Positions 8,248 through 17,936 of a stretch of DNA of 57,254 nt are shown piece by piece. The stretch comes from Paracoccus sp. S-4012 (GTDB lineage Bacteria > Pseudomonadota > Alphaproteobacteria > Rhodobacterales > Rhodobacteraceae). Under the pieces are notes generated by a model. It had not been told where the DNA came from and ran no database searches. It saw only the letters and a list, made by a program, of their open reading frames with translations. The stretch lies in contig NZ_WKKA01000017.1 in the NCBI RefSeq assembly GCF_009674885.1, positions 1 to 57,254 on the forward strand. The letters run 5' to 3'. The stretch's first letter is position 1, and each line of letters begins with the position of its first letter. Position numbers and translations under genes: made by a program.

Positions 8248-8730
8248 TCAGAGCCAGCGGCGCGTCCGGGCGCGGAAGGCCGGGAAGGCATCGGGGAAAG
8301 CCGCGGCGAGGCGGGCCTCCTCGGCGCGGATGAAGCGCGCGGTGATGACCGCGACGAAGGCCGGGACCAGCAGCAACGCGGCATGGGGCGCGGCGAAGGC
8401 GAGGCAGAGCCCGGCCAGCAGCAGCGCGTCGGCGAGGTAGATGGGATTGCGGGTGAGTCTGAAGACGCCGCCGGTCACGAGGCCCGAGGGCGCCCCGTGC
8501 GGGTCCAGCGTCGTGCGCCGCGCCAGCATCTGCACTGCCGCCGCCGCCATCAGCGCCAGCCCGCCGGCGACGAGCACCCAGCCGAGCGTCTTCTGTCCGG
8601 GCACCATCACCGGCCAGACGCGGCCTGCAACCCAGCCGAGGGCCGCGAAACCGGCGAGCCAGACCGGCGGATAGTCGAGGGTCAGACGGATAACGGCGCC
8701 ACGGTCATTCGGGGGGGGCAGGGGGCTCAC
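8248..8730 (-). CDS. Isoprenylcysteine methyltransferase-like membrane methyltransferase
   Basis: This 160-residue protein has four or five hydrophobic segments and the signature of the ICMT/PEMT family: GVFRLTRNPIYLADALLLAGL (about 88-108) and a C-terminal EEARLAAAFPDAFPAFRARTRRWL. In the family the RNP-Y region and the terminal E-x-x-L stretch bind S-adenosylmethionine at the membrane face. The bacterial substrate is unknown and may be a phospholipid or small hydrophobic molecule. Its ATG overlaps the stop of the upstream gene by four bases, so it is the last gene of a DoxX - hypothetical - methyltransferase operon. Confidence 0.85.
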   Translation of the reverse strand: MSPLPPPNDRGAVIRLTLDYPPVWLAGFAALGWVAGRVWPVMVPGQKTLGWVLVAGGLALMAAAAVQMLARRTTLDPHGAPSGLVTGGVFRLTRNPIYLADALLLAGLCLAFAAPHAALLLVPAFVAVITARFIRAEEARLAAAFPDAFPAFRARTRRWL

Positions 8731-9452
8731 GCCCGGTCCTCGGGATCGCGCCGCGGGCGGCGGGGATCGGGGTGGCGCCGGCCGCGGCGACGGGCCGCCT
8801 CGTCGTCCGCATCCAGCGGGTGCCAGTGAGAGGCCGGCTCCAGCGCCGGCCGGGGGTCTGGGGCCGCCGGCTCCTGGTCCGGCAACCGCCGCTCGGCCGC
8901 GCGTCGTGCCGCCCGGGCGCGGGCCCGGGCGCGTTCCGCCTCGATCTGCGCGGCATCCACCCCGTCATGCCCCGTCGCCCGCGCGACCGCGCCGATCCGC
9001 CGGGTCGCGGCCAGCGTGCGCGCCCGGATCGCGCGCAAGTCCGCCGTCACCATCCGCTCCGGCACCTCCATGTTCCGGCTCGACACGAAGGCCGGCCGCC
9101 AGCCGCCGCCTTCCGCCTCGGCCACCGGCTTCCACGAGGCATGGCAGAGCATGTTGCGCCGGTCGCGGATCGCCTCAAGCTCGGCCCGCATGTCGTGCTC
9201 GACGCCGCAGCTGTCGCAGGCGGCCAGCAGGCTCCCGATCAGCGTGCCGAGGGAATCGCCCTTGATCTGCTCCATCCGCGTGACCCATTCATCGAGTTCG
9301 GCCTCCGTCGGCGCATCCCCCAACCGGTCGTGCGAGAGCGCGTGGATCGCGTGCTTCAGCACCTCCTCGAGAAAGCCGAATCCCGCGACCGCCTGGCCGA
9401 GGGCTTCCGCAAAATCCCGCGGCAGCCGGTCGGGCGCGCGCGGCGGGCTCAG
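8727..9452 (-). CDS. Conserved hypothetical protein, HEPN-like or charged helical
   Basis: I do not recognise a named family. The first ~150 residues are predicted helical (DFAEALGQAVAGFGFLEEVLKHAIHAL), with RDRRNMLCHASWKP near residue 120. An R-x3-N/LCHA motif of this kind recalls proteins with HEPN-like folds, but I cannot prove it. The C-terminal third is strongly charged and probably disordered. No ATG or GTG precedes the conserved region in a sensible place. The CTG overlapping the DoxX stop (CTGA at 9452) is the best coupled start, so the N-terminus is uncertain. The gene ends four bases inside the methyltransferase gene. Confidence 0.65.
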   Translation of the reverse strand: MSPPRAPDRLPRDFAEALGQAVAGFGFLEEVLKHAIHALSHDRLGDAPTEAELDEWVTRMEQIKGDSLGTLIGSLLAACDSCGVEHDMRAELEAIRDRRNMLCHASWKPVAEAEGGGWRPAFVSSRNMEVPERMVTADLRAIRARTLAATRRIGAVARATGHDGVDAAQIEAERARARARAARRAAERRLPDQEPAAPDPRPALEPASHWHPLDADDEAARRRGRRHPDPRRPRRDPEDRA

Positions 9453-9877
9453 GGGCGCCGGCTCCGCCGCAGGTGCGAGGCGACGGCCACCGCCATGAGG
9501 CCGCCGATGACGGTGATGTGCTCCTTCACGGTCAGCCAATGGATCGCGCCCTCCTCGGGCGGCATGGTCCAGAACGGATGCACGAGGAAGATCGCGAGCA
9601 GCGTGAACACCCCGCAGGCGCCGGCGCCGAGCCACAGCCAGCGGTCGAGGATCATGAGGAGCGAGGCGGCGAAGTAGAACACGATCAGCACCGCGCCCCA
9701 TACCCCGGCCGGCGAAAGTCCGACCATGCCGGCGGCCCCGCTCGCCTGCGGGAAGTCCATGATCCAGTTCACCCCGGTAATCCAGAACATGAAGCTGACG
9801 ACGAGCCGGGTCAGCAGCCAGAACCAGTCGCTGTCGAGAATGCCGGCCACCCAGCCGGGCGTGTCTCCGTCGCGCAT
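9449..9877 (-). CDS. DoxX-like small membrane protein
   Basis: This 142-residue protein has four predicted membrane helices (about 13-33, 45-70, 77-98 and 112-132), the size and layout of the DoxX family. Motifs include WLLTRLVVSFMFWITGVNWI and PFWTMPP. DoxX proteins are quinone- or redox-associated membrane proteins of uncertain function. The chosen ATG has GGAGGA five bases upstream; a longer frame from 9916 lacks support. It heads an operon with the hypothetical and methyltransferase genes. Confidence 0.8.
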   Translation of the reverse strand: MRDGDTPGWVAGILDSDWFWLLTRLVVSFMFWITGVNWIMDFPQASGAAGMVGLSPAGVWGAVLIVFYFAASLLMILDRWLWLGAGACGVFTLLAIFLVHPFWTMPPEEGAIHWLTVKEHITVIGGLMAVAVASHLRRSRRP

Positions 9878-10025
9878 GGGGGTCCTCCAACGCGGGTCCG
9901 GGATGGAGGATGCCACGGATGCGACCGGGACGCGAGGCCCGGCATTGCTGCCCCGGCCGGTCCGTCCCCGGCAGGTCCGCCACCCTGGGGGGCGGTGGAC
10001 GATTGAGGTCCGGGGTCCGATTCCA

Positions 10026-10102
10026 TGGTGCCGGTTGAGGGATTCGAACCCCCGACCTTCTGATTACAAATCAGCTGCTCTACCGGACTGAGCTAAACCG
10101 GC
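10026..10102 (-). tRNA. tRNA-Thr (TGT)
   Basis: The minus strand folds as a full tRNA: acceptor GCCGGTT pairing with AACCGGC, D-arm TTAGCTCAGTCCGG, anticodon loop TTTGTAA with anticodon TGT, T-arm GGGGGTTCGAATCCC, discriminator A and an encoded CCA. The anticodon stem has one G-A mismatch at its top pair (27-43). Confidence 0.95.
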
Positions 10103-10115
10103 GCCGGTCGCCTCT

Positions 10116-10144
10116 GCGATAGACCGGGGCCTGCCGCGGGGCAA
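10116..10144 (-). promoter_or_regulatory. Candidate promoter of tRNA-Thr
   Basis: TTGCCC (10144-10139), a 17-base spacer and TATCGC (10121-10116) stand 14 bases before the tRNA 5' end, which predicts a very short leader. The -10 box is only half consensus. Confidence 0.5.
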
Positions 10145-10235
10145 GCAGGTCGGGGTGCGCCGATCAGGAAATTGCGGTTTTCCCCGCGGCGGCGGGCGGG
10201 TAGAGGTCGCGGGCCCGTGCAGTCGAGGAGTTGCC

Positions 10236-11096
10236 ATGCAGGTCGCGTTTCACGTGGGCGTCCGCGGTGCCGAGGACGAGGGGATCCGCGCCTGCCTCGA
10301 GGCCAACCGCGCCGCGCTTGCCGCGCACCGGGTCGAGATCTCGGACAACGCGGTCAACGAGCCGATCCTGAACGAGGCCATCCGCGCCCTGAAGGGGGGT
10401 GTCGCCTCCCCCGAGATGGAGGAGGTCGTGCTCGACGCGCTGGTCGAGGGCGAGGACACGCGGCGGCTGGTCATGAGCCGGACGACCTTCCTCGGCATCC
10501 CCCGGCGGGCCTTTGCCGCGGAGGGACTGTTCGGCGGCGCCGGGAAGAAGTTGCGCGGAATCGCCGATGTCCTTCCCGGCTGCCGGTCCGAGTTCTTCTT
10601 CGCCATCCGCAATCCCGCCACGCTGCTCCCGGAACTCGCCGCGCGCGAGAAGCAGCCCCCGGCGAGCGGGGATCTGGTGGAACGGCGGTGGGGGCCGACG
10701 CTGCAGGGCGTGGTCGAGGCGCTTGGCGGGCGGCGGCTGGTCCTCTGGTGCAACGAGGACGCGCCCTTCGTGCTGCCCGAGGCGATCCGCATGATTGCGG
10801 GCGTGCCTGCGGAGGAGCCGCTGAAGGGCGACAACGCGGTCCTCGGGCGGCTGCTGACGCAGGAGGGCCGCAAGGCGTGGCGGCAGCGGGCGCGCGCGAT
10901 CGCGCCGGGCGACATCGCCGCCCGCCGCGCGCTCGTGGCGGAGCTGCTGGCCGGGCACCACGATCCCGAAACGGTCCGCGCCTCGATCGCGATGCCGGGC
11001 TGGGACCAGGGCGTGGTTGATGACATCACCGCCGCCTATGAGGCCGACGTCGCCATGATCGCCGCGCTGCCGGGGGTGGAGTTCCTGTCGCCCTGA
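10236..11096 (+). CDS. Conserved hypothetical protein, Rhodobacteraceae family
   Basis: This 286-residue soluble protein belongs to an uncharacterised family that I know as conserved in Rhodobacteraceae. Features of that family seen here are an N-terminal QVAFHVG, LVMSRTTFLGIPRRAF (about 80-95), FFFAIRNPATLLPEL (about 122-136), RLVLWCNEDAPFVLPEAIRMI (about 170-190) and a C-terminal PGWDQGVVDDITAAYEADVAMI. The overall fold recalls sulfotransferase-like P-loop proteins, but no phosphosulfate-binding motif is clear. The start at 10236 has GGAG upstream; an in-frame ATG at 10155 would add an arginine-rich unconserved segment. It is monocistronic and points away from tRNA-Thr. Confidence 0.8.
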   Translation: MQVAFHVGVRGAEDEGIRACLEANRAALAAHRVEISDNAVNEPILNEAIRALKGGVASPEMEEVVLDALVEGEDTRRLVMSRTTFLGIPRRAFAAEGLFGGAGKKLRGIADVLPGCRSEFFFAIRNPATLLPELAAREKQPPASGDLVERRWGPTLQGVVEALGGRRLVLWCNEDAPFVLPEAIRMIAGVPAEEPLKGDNAVLGRLLTQEGRKAWRQRARAIAPGDIAARRALVAELLAGHHDPETVRASIAMPGWDQGVVDDITAAYEADVAMIAALPGVEFLSP

Positions 11097-11120
11097 ACCC
11101 GAGGGCCTTCGAGCCGCGGC

Positions 11121-11372
11121 TCAGGCCATGCCGAGCGCGGCCTTGTACATCTCGAGGATCGCCTCCTCCTCGGCCACATCGTCCTTGTCGCGCTTGCGCA
11201 GCGCGATCACCTTGCGCATCACCTTGGTGTCATAGCCGCGCGCCTTGGCCTCGGCCATCAGCTCCTTCTGGCGCTCGGCCACGTCCGTCTTCTCCGCGTC
11301 GAGCTGTTCGTACTGCTCGATGAACTGGCGCAATTCGCCGGCTGCGATGTCGTAACTGCCCTGATCGTTCAT
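11121..11372 (-). CDS. gapR: GapR-like nucleoid-associated protein (DUF2312)
   Basis: This 83-residue, highly charged coiled-coil protein matches the GapR/DUF2312 family almost end to end. The long helix ELRQFIEQYEQLDAEKTDVA is followed by KELMAEAKARGYDTKVMRKV and a basic stretch. In Caulobacter, GapR oligomers clamp overtwisted DNA and support replication and gyrase activity. The start is set by GGGAGAC upstream of the ATG and by the family length. The gene stands alone, convergent with the upstream hypothetical gene and divergent from the small membrane-protein gene. Confidence 0.93.
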   Translation of the reverse strand: MNDQGSYDIAAGELRQFIEQYEQLDAEKTDVAERQKELMAEAKARGYDTKVMRKVIALRKRDKDDVAEEEAILEMYKAALGMA

Positions 11373-11458
11373 GGTCGTCTCCCGTGCGCGAGGCGCGTGT
11401 CTAGGCCGGGTTGCCGGGTCATGCAATCGCCGCTAAGCGGCCGGGGCGGAGGGGTGCG

Positions 11459-11686
11459 ATGCTCAATCTGGAATGGATGGTCTGGCTCGGGGTCGCGGTG
11501 ACGCTTGCGGGGCTGGCGGGAATCGTCTGGTGCATCGTCGCGGTGCGGCGGGCGCGGGCCGCGGGCCTGGACGACGCCGCGCTCAGGGCGCGTATGCAGC
11601 GGGTCGTGGCGGTGAACATGGGGGCGCTGATGGCGTCGGTGATCGGGCTGGCGCTCGTGGTGATCGGGAGCGTGTTCGGGCGGTGA
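11459..11686 (+). CDS. Small two-helix membrane protein
   Basis: This 75-residue protein has two hydrophobic helices (about 6-28 and 52-72), a positively charged loop between them (RRARAAGLDDAALRARMQRV) and no known domain. GGAGGGG directly upstream of the ATG supports translation. The short leader overlaps the promoter region of the divergent gapR-like gene. Function unknown; it resembles small conserved Rhodobacterales membrane proteins. Confidence 0.7.
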   Translation: MLNLEWMVWLGVAVTLAGLAGIVWCIVAVRRARAAGLDDAALRARMQRVVAVNMGALMASVIGLALVVIGSVFGR

Positions 11687-12007
11687 GGCGTTTTTCTGCG
11701 CGAGGGATCGGGCAAGTGTCCCGAACACGCTTGTAACCTCGACGCAGCGAAACAGAGAGGCGGCGCCCCGCCAGTCGCGCGGGCCTCGAAAAGCCGTGCG
11801 CGCGCACGGCTTCCTCGGACGTCGGCGCGCGCGTATGAAAGCTGGGTGACGACGCAGGCCACACTGCGCATACGATCATGGCACATCCGGCTCGACGTGC
11901 TCGCGAAGCGGGGCGATCTCGGATATGGGGGGTCGATCCTGCTCAGGGAGGTGAGGTCATCGCAGGAGCAGAGCCTTGGCCACGACGCAAGCAGCACCTT
12001 GACTGAA
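11687..12007. other. Intergenic stretch with a perfect 20-bp palindrome
   Basis: No gene is supported. The plus-strand frame feeding into the FUSC gene is open from 11846, but its residues before 12008 have no family counterpart. The notable element is AAGCCGTGCGCGCACGGCTT at 11791-11810, a perfect palindrome. Read on the minus strand it is followed by TTTT, so it could be a terminator-like hairpin on that strand or an operator upstream of the FUSC gene. Confidence 0.5.
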
Positions 12008-13092
12008 ATGCCGACCTGGCTCTCTCGATACCGGTGGATGCTGCCGCATTCCCTGCGCATGACCACGGCCAGCACGGCCGCCTACGCCTCGTCCTACGCG
12101 CTCGGCCTGCCGGAAGCCGTCTCGGCGACCGTGACCGCGATCGTTGTGACGCAGAGCAATCTCGGCGGCTCGCTCAGGACGGCGTTCGAGCAGATCATCG
12201 GCTCGATGCTCGGCGCCGTCTATGCGATCATGGTCGTGCTGGCGATCCGGCCGGGGGATGCGGCCTCTGTCGCGGCCGCCCTGGCGATCGCGCTTGCCCC
12301 CCTCTCGCTCATGGCCGCGCGCTCGCCGGGCTTCCGCATCGCGCCCATCACCGCCGCGATCGTTCTCCTCGGCGGGGCCGGGCTGCAGCTCAGCCCGCTG
12401 AACCTTGCCGCCCACCGGATACTCGGGATCGGCCTCGGGTGCGGGATCGGGCTGCTGGTCTCCGTCCTCGTCGTGCCGGCACGGGCCTCGCAATCCGTGA
12501 TCGACACCTCGGCCCGGATCGTCGGCCTCATGGCCGAGCAGCTGCAGGTACTCGCGGCCGGGGGCGCCGCTTGCCAGGAGGTTCTTTCTTCCAAGGCTGC
12601 AAAACCCGGGAAAGCCTGGTGAGCCTCGCCGTCTCGGTGGAGGAGGCCACGCACGAAGGACGTGTCCGGCTTGCCGAAGCGCCGGATGGCCAGCGGCTGC
12701 TGCGGACGTTGCGGCGCGTGCGGCAGGATATCGACATGCTCCGCCGCGCGGCCCGCGAAGGCGGCAGCGACGCGCTGCACGAGAGCGCGGCCGCCTCCTG
12801 GCAGAGCGCCGCCGAAAGCGCCGCCGCCAGCCTTCGTGCGATCCGCGAGGTCTTCGCCGGACAACCGGTGCCGGAGGACTTCGACCCGCTGGCCCCGGCG
12901 GTGCGGAACTTCAGGACAGCGGTCGAGGACATGCGCGAGGCCGGCGTGGCGCGGACGCTCTCGACGGCGGAACTCGGCCGCCTGTTCGGGATCGGATTCG
13001 CGCTCGATCAGCTGCGCCATGATCTCGGCGATCTGATGGAGGGAGCCCGCGAGGCGTCCGCTCTCCGCAGGAGGTTCACGGCGGCGTCGTGA
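12008..13092 (+). pseudogene. FUSC-family transporter, frameshifted
   Basis: The first ~195 codons encode an FUSC (aromatic-acid exporter-like) membrane domain: SLRMTTASTAAYASSYALGL, TATVTAIVVTQSNLGGSLRT, RSPGFRIAPITAAIVLLGG and an eight-helix-like pattern ending VSVLVVPARAS. The frame then runs into a TGA at 12620-12622. The matching cytoplasmic helical region (RESLVSLAVSVEEATHEGRV ... LFGIGFALDQLRHDLGDL) continues in the +1 frame to a stop at 13092. The switch lies between about 12565 and 12600. Corrected, the protein would be about 361 residues. The gene may be inactivated, or one base may be missing from the assembly. Confidence 0.8.
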
Positions 13093-13516
13093 TGGCCGGG
13101 ATCGTCGCCGGCAGCGCCAACCCGCCGACGCCAAACACAGGTGACGCCGAGGCGGCTTGCGCCTACCATGGACGACGCGGCTGGCCCGATTGCGCCAACC
13201 AATCCTCTTTGCGTTTGCCGCATCCACGTTGCGCCGCCGGTTCGCGAATGCGCCTGAGGAGGACCCCATGCTCTCGCCCGACAGGATGCCCGACACCTGT
13301 TCGCCGTCCCCGACCCTGGCGGCGGCCCGCCGGCCCGACGCTCGAGGTCCATGACATGGCTTGCGGCGATATTCCGACACGCTGGATCGAACAGCCGCTG
13401 CTGATCGAGGGCTGTCCCGCATCGGAGCCGCATCGAGGCAGGATGGGACCGGATGGCGGCGTCGGCCTTGCGCTCAAGCGCCGGGACATGGAGTCAGTCG
13501 GATGAGGGGGAACGCC
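13093..13516. other. Intergenic stretch, no supported gene
   Basis: A good ribosome-binding site (GAGGAGGA at about 13256-13263) precedes an ATG at 13268, but that frame closes after 28 codons with no family resemblance. Switching frame near 13300 keeps an open frame to 13505. This may be an eroded short gene. Nothing else is recognisable. Confidence 0.45.
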
Positions 13517-14455
13517 ATGGGCGCGACGGACTGGCCGGCCCTGCCATACGCCGACTGGAGCGAAACCTGCACCGCGCTGCATCTGTGGTCCCAGATCATC
13601 GGCAAGTATCGGCTCGCCCGTACGCCATGGGTGAACCATTCCTGGCACGCGACCCTTTACGTCAACGCGCGCGGCTTCACGACCTCGCTCGTGCCCGATG
13701 CCGGGGGCGGGGTGGAAATCACGCTCGACCTTCTGGATCACGCCGTGACCGGATCGGGAACCGACGGAAGGACGGCCCGCTTCCCGCTCGCCCCCATGTC
13801 GGTGGCGGAGTTCCACGGGCGCTTCACCGACCTGCTGCGCGCGCTCGGAGCGACGCCCGCCTTCCACGGCACCCCCAACGAGATGCCCGACCCGGTCCCG
13901 TTCACCGAGGACCATGCCGCGCGACCCTATGATGCCGAGGCGGTCACGCGCTTCTTCCACGCCTGCGTTGCCGTCGATCGGGTGATGAAGCGATTTCGGA
14001 CCTCGTTTCTCGGCAAGGTCAGCCCCGTGCATCTGTTCTGGGGCAGTTTCGATCTTGCCGTCACGCGCTTCTCGGGCCGCCCGGCGCCGCCGCATCCGGG
14101 CGGCGTTCCCGGACTGCCGGACGATGTCACCCGCGAAGCCTACAGCCATGCGGTGTCATCCGCAGGCTTCTGGCCGGGCGGCGCCGGCGTCGATTTCCCG
14201 GCCTTCTACGCCTACGCCTACCCCGCGCCAGCAGGTTTCGCCGAGGCTGCCGTCGAGCCCGAAGCGGCATATTTCGACAAGAACATGGGCGAGTTCCTGC
14301 TGCCCTACGACGCAGTCCGGCATTCGCACGACCCGGAGGCCGTGCTGATGGCGTTCCTTGAAAGCACCTATCGCGCCGCTGCCGATCTTGGCGGATGGGA
14401 CCGCGGTGCCTTGGAATGCCCGACGGGCCTTCCCCTTCGCCCCCGGCCCATCTGA
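13517..14455 (+). CDS. DUF5996 family protein
   Basis: This 312-residue soluble protein matches the uncharacterised DUF5996 family over its length. The N-terminal WPALPYADWSETCTALHLW, VNHSWHATLYVNARGFTTS (about 38-56), LDLLDHAVTGSGTDGRT and the central FRTSFLGKVSPVHLFWGSFD (about 158-177) are characteristic. A C-terminal segment rich in Tyr and Phe (FYAYAYPAP) and EFLLPYDAVR completes the family. No catalytic role is established. GAGGGGGAA lies before the ATG at 13517; another in-frame ATG at 13502 is possible. The gene is alone and convergent with the glycan cluster. Confidence 0.88.
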   Translation: MGATDWPALPYADWSETCTALHLWSQIIGKYRLARTPWVNHSWHATLYVNARGFTTSLVPDAGGGVEITLDLLDHAVTGSGTDGRTARFPLAPMSVAEFHGRFTDLLRALGATPAFHGTPNEMPDPVPFTEDHAARPYDAEAVTRFFHACVAVDRVMKRFRTSFLGKVSPVHLFWGSFDLAVTRFSGRPAPPHPGGVPGLPDDVTREAYSHAVSSAGFWPGGAGVDFPAFYAYAYPAPAGFAEAAVEPEAAYFDKNMGEFLLPYDAVRHSHDPEAVLMAFLESTYRAAADLGGWDRGALECPTGLPLRPRPI

Positions 14456-14587
14456 TGGATCAAGACCGCCCCGAAAGGACGTCCCTGCCACGGTGGACGC
14501 CATCGACACGCGCATCATCCCGCGCGGCATCGGTCCCGGCGGGCTGAAGGTGCGCCGGGCGCGGCGGAGCGCCCTCACCGACTGCCC

Positions 14588-14974
14588 CTAGCCGCCGCCG
14601 GAGTGGTCCTTTTCCTCGACCAGGTCCGAGCGCAGGAGGCGGTTGACCTCACGTTTCAGCGCCGAGCGGCGGTCGTTGGTGAGGTAGACCGAGCGGGCGA
14701 GGCGGATGAACTCGGCGTCGAACTCGGCCCGCGCCTCCTTGGCGCGGATGGCGTCCTCGATGTCCCAGAGGGCGGCGTTGACCGCGGCCAGACCGGCGAG
14801 CAGGGGGGCGAGGCCCGGCGCATCCCTTGCCGGCGCGGCGACCTCGCGCAGCAGGGCAAGCTCGCGGGCGACGTTGGCACGGGCGGCGGGGTCGGCGATG
14901 CGGACGGCCTTGAGCTCCAGAATGGCGATCTTGTCGAGCAGCTCGCCCCAGGAAACCGGCGCGAGCGGCGTCAT
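14588..14974 (-). CDS. DUF6165 family small protein
   Basis: This 128-residue all-helical protein has the DUF6165 opening APVSWGELLDKIAILELKAV, then ALLREVAAPARDAP, LWDIEDAIRAKEARAEFDAEFI and NDRRSALKREVNRLL. The family occurs next to glycosyltransferase genes in surface-polysaccharide clusters but has no known activity. The ATG overlaps the stop of the GT9-like gene by four bases (ATGA), so it is translationally coupled and the last gene of the leftward glycan operon. A longer in-frame extension to 15235 is antisense-like and rejected. Confidence 0.85.
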   Translation of the reverse strand: MTPLAPVSWGELLDKIAILELKAVRIADPAARANVARELALLREVAAPARDAPGLAPLLAGLAAVNAALWDIEDAIRAKEARAEFDAEFIRLARSVYLTNDRRSALKREVNRLLRSDLVEEKDHSGGG

Positions 14975-15825
14975 CGCAGCGCCGCGAGGTCGGCCACGAC
15001 ACGGGCCATGATGGCGCCCCAGGCCCCCGGTGCGGTCTGGCGGTAGATCCGCATCGTCGGATACCACGGCGTCCGCTCGGACGCCGTCGGCCAGCGCCAG
15101 TCGGGATCGTGCTTCAGCAGCAGCCACACCGGCCGCCCGAGCGCCCCCGCCAGATGCGCGACCATCGTATCCACCGTGATGACCAGCGAGGCCCCCGCTA
15201 CCAGACGGGCGGTCAGCGGCATGTCCATCGGGCAACCCTGCGGGTTGAGGACCGGCAGCGCGGTCGGCCCCTCCACCAGCGAGACGAGCGGGTGGCCCTG
15301 CAGCCGCGCGAACAGCCCCTCGGGCACCGAGCGGCTGTCATCCCAGCCGCCCGCCCGCCAGCAGAGCGCGACCGTTCCCTCAGGCAGCGCCGCCGGCGTG
15401 GCTTTGATGTAAGGCGGGGGCGCGTCCTCCGGCGCGGCGCGGAGGGCGAGGGACAGGTCCATGATCTCGAGGTCGCATTCGTGCGGCTTCAGCGGCGCGG
15501 CCTCGTCGAAGGGGACGAGGCGGATGCCCGCAAGCCCGCGGAAGAGCGGCAGGAGGCGCGGCTGCATCTCGACCGTGACCGTGGCGGCGCGGGCCGCCAG
15601 CAGCGGCAGGAAGCGCGCGAACATCAGCGTGTCGCCGAGGCCGTGATAGCAGCGGACCAGCACCTCGCGGCCCTCGACCGGGGCGCCGTCCCAGACCCAG
15701 CGGAGGTGATAGGGTAGCCGCGGATCGTCCCGCGTGGCCGGATCGCGGCGGGGCGCATCCGCCGCCGCAAGCGCCCAGGCGGCCGCGAAATCGCCGCAGC
15801 GCATGGCGGCGGTCCAGTCCTGCAC
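14971..15825 (-). CDS. GT9-like glycosyltransferase (heptosyltransferase-related)
   Basis: This 284-residue protein resembles the ADP-heptose:LPS heptosyltransferase (GT9) fold often found fused to TPR proteins. VLVRCYHGLGDTLMFARFLPLL (about 55-76) is the first Rossmann motif, and LVITVDTMVAHLAGALGRPVWLLL (about 213-236) is the conserved donor-side motif with D-T-x-x-x-H. DPDWRWPTASERTPWYPTMRIYRQ is the usual C-terminal segment. It would transfer a sugar in the cytoplasm. It starts three bases after the decarboxylase gene ends and overlaps the DUF6165 gene. Confidence 0.85.
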   Translation of the reverse strand: MQDWTAAMRCGDFAAAWALAAADAPRRDPATRDDPRLPYHLRWVWDGAPVEGREVLVRCYHGLGDTLMFARFLPLLAARAATVTVEMQPRLLPLFRGLAGIRLVPFDEAAPLKPHECDLEIMDLSLALRAAPEDAPPPYIKATPAALPEGTVALCWRAGGWDDSRSVPEGLFARLQGHPLVSLVEGPTALPVLNPQGCPMDMPLTARLVAGASLVITVDTMVAHLAGALGRPVWLLLKHDPDWRWPTASERTPWYPTMRIYRQTAPGAWGAIMARVVADLAALR

Positions 15826-15828
15826 GGC

Positions 15829-16859
<1,031 letters not shown>

Positions 16860-16863
<4 letters not shown>

Positions 16864-17936
16864 GCTTCGTCCTCCTGCAAGGCTGCCGCGGCGGCCCGCG
16901 CCTCGGCCAGATGCGCCTCGAGCTCCGCCGCGCGATGGTCCGCCGTATGCGCCGCCTCGATCCGCGCCCGCGCCGCCCGCCCCATCGCGGTCGCATCGCC
17001 GTCGAGCGCGGCGAGCACATCGGCGCCCGTATCGGCCAGCACGATCTCGCGCCCGGGCGCGAAAAGCGTCTCGAGCCCGTCCCAGCGGTCCGAGATGATC
17101 GGCGTGGCGCAGGCCCCGGCCTCGAACAGCCGCACCGAGGGCGACCAGCCGGCGCGGATCATGTCGGCGCGGGTGACGTTCAGCGTGAACCGCGAGGCGG
17201 AGTAGAAGGCCGCGTGGTCGGCGGGCGGGCAATGCTCGATCCGCTCGACGTTTTCCGGCCAGTCGATACTCGCCGGATACTGCGGCCCGGCGACCACGAA
17301 GCGCAGGTCGGGGCGCGCGCGGGCAGGCTCGATCAGCAGGCGGTCCAGCGTCGGCTGGCGGTCGTCGCTGTATGTGCCGAGATAGGAGAGGTCCCACCTG
17401 ACCGGCACAGCGCGGGGGCCGTAGAGATCGAGATCCACCGAGCAGTAGAGCGCGCGGGCCATGGGCGAGCCGTAGCGCGCCTCGATATGGCGCAGCGTCG
17501 GCCCGCCGGTAAAGGACAGGTAGAGGTCGAAGCCGGGGATCACCTCGGGCGAGAGATACTCGAAATCGCCGCGCTCCAGTTTCGCCAGCGTGATCGGCGT
17601 GTCGATGTCGTAGAAGGCCGTGACGCCCCGTGCCCAGCCCTGCACCCGCCGCGCGACCTCAACCCCGTCCGGCACATAGGAACCGACGATCACCGCATCC
17701 GCCGCGGCGATCTCGCCGCGCCAGCGGTCGAGGCCGGGCAGGTCGGGATAGAATGCCAGCCGGCACCAGTCCGGGTCGGTCAGATCGCGCTGGCTCGCAT
17801 ACCAGGGCACGTCGCGCTCGAGGAACAGCACCTCATGCCCGCGCCGCGCGAAGGACTTGAGCAGCGCGCGGAAAGTGGTCGCATGGCCGTTCCCCCAGGC
17901 GGAGGAGAGGCTGAGGCCGAGGACCACCAGCCTCAT
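16860..17936 (-). CDS. CgeB-type glycosyltransferase, copy 1
   Basis: This 358-residue GT-B protein begins MRLVVLGLSLSSAWGNGHAT, with LLKSFARRGHEVLFLERDVPWYASQRDL. The C-terminal half has FTLNVTRADMIRAGWSPSVR, LFEAGACATPIISDRWDGLE and LFAPGREIVLAD, the pattern of CgeB/glycosyl transferase group 1 family 2 proteins. The glutamate in RLFEAGAC corresponds to the donor-binding acidic residue. It is the last of three tandem paralogues, joined to the next by a four-base overlap. Sugar donor and acceptor are unknown. A role in decorating a surface glycan is inferred from context. Confidence 0.85.

Noticed and set aside
13268..13354. 28-codon frame with a good ribosome-binding site
   Set aside because: Too short, no family, and the following frame shift to a longer open frame suggests erosion.
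14557..14574. GGGCGC/GCGCCC hairpin as a terminator between the DUF5996 and DUF6165 genes
   Set aside because: The stem is six pairs with no T-tract; such hairpins are expected by chance at this GC content.
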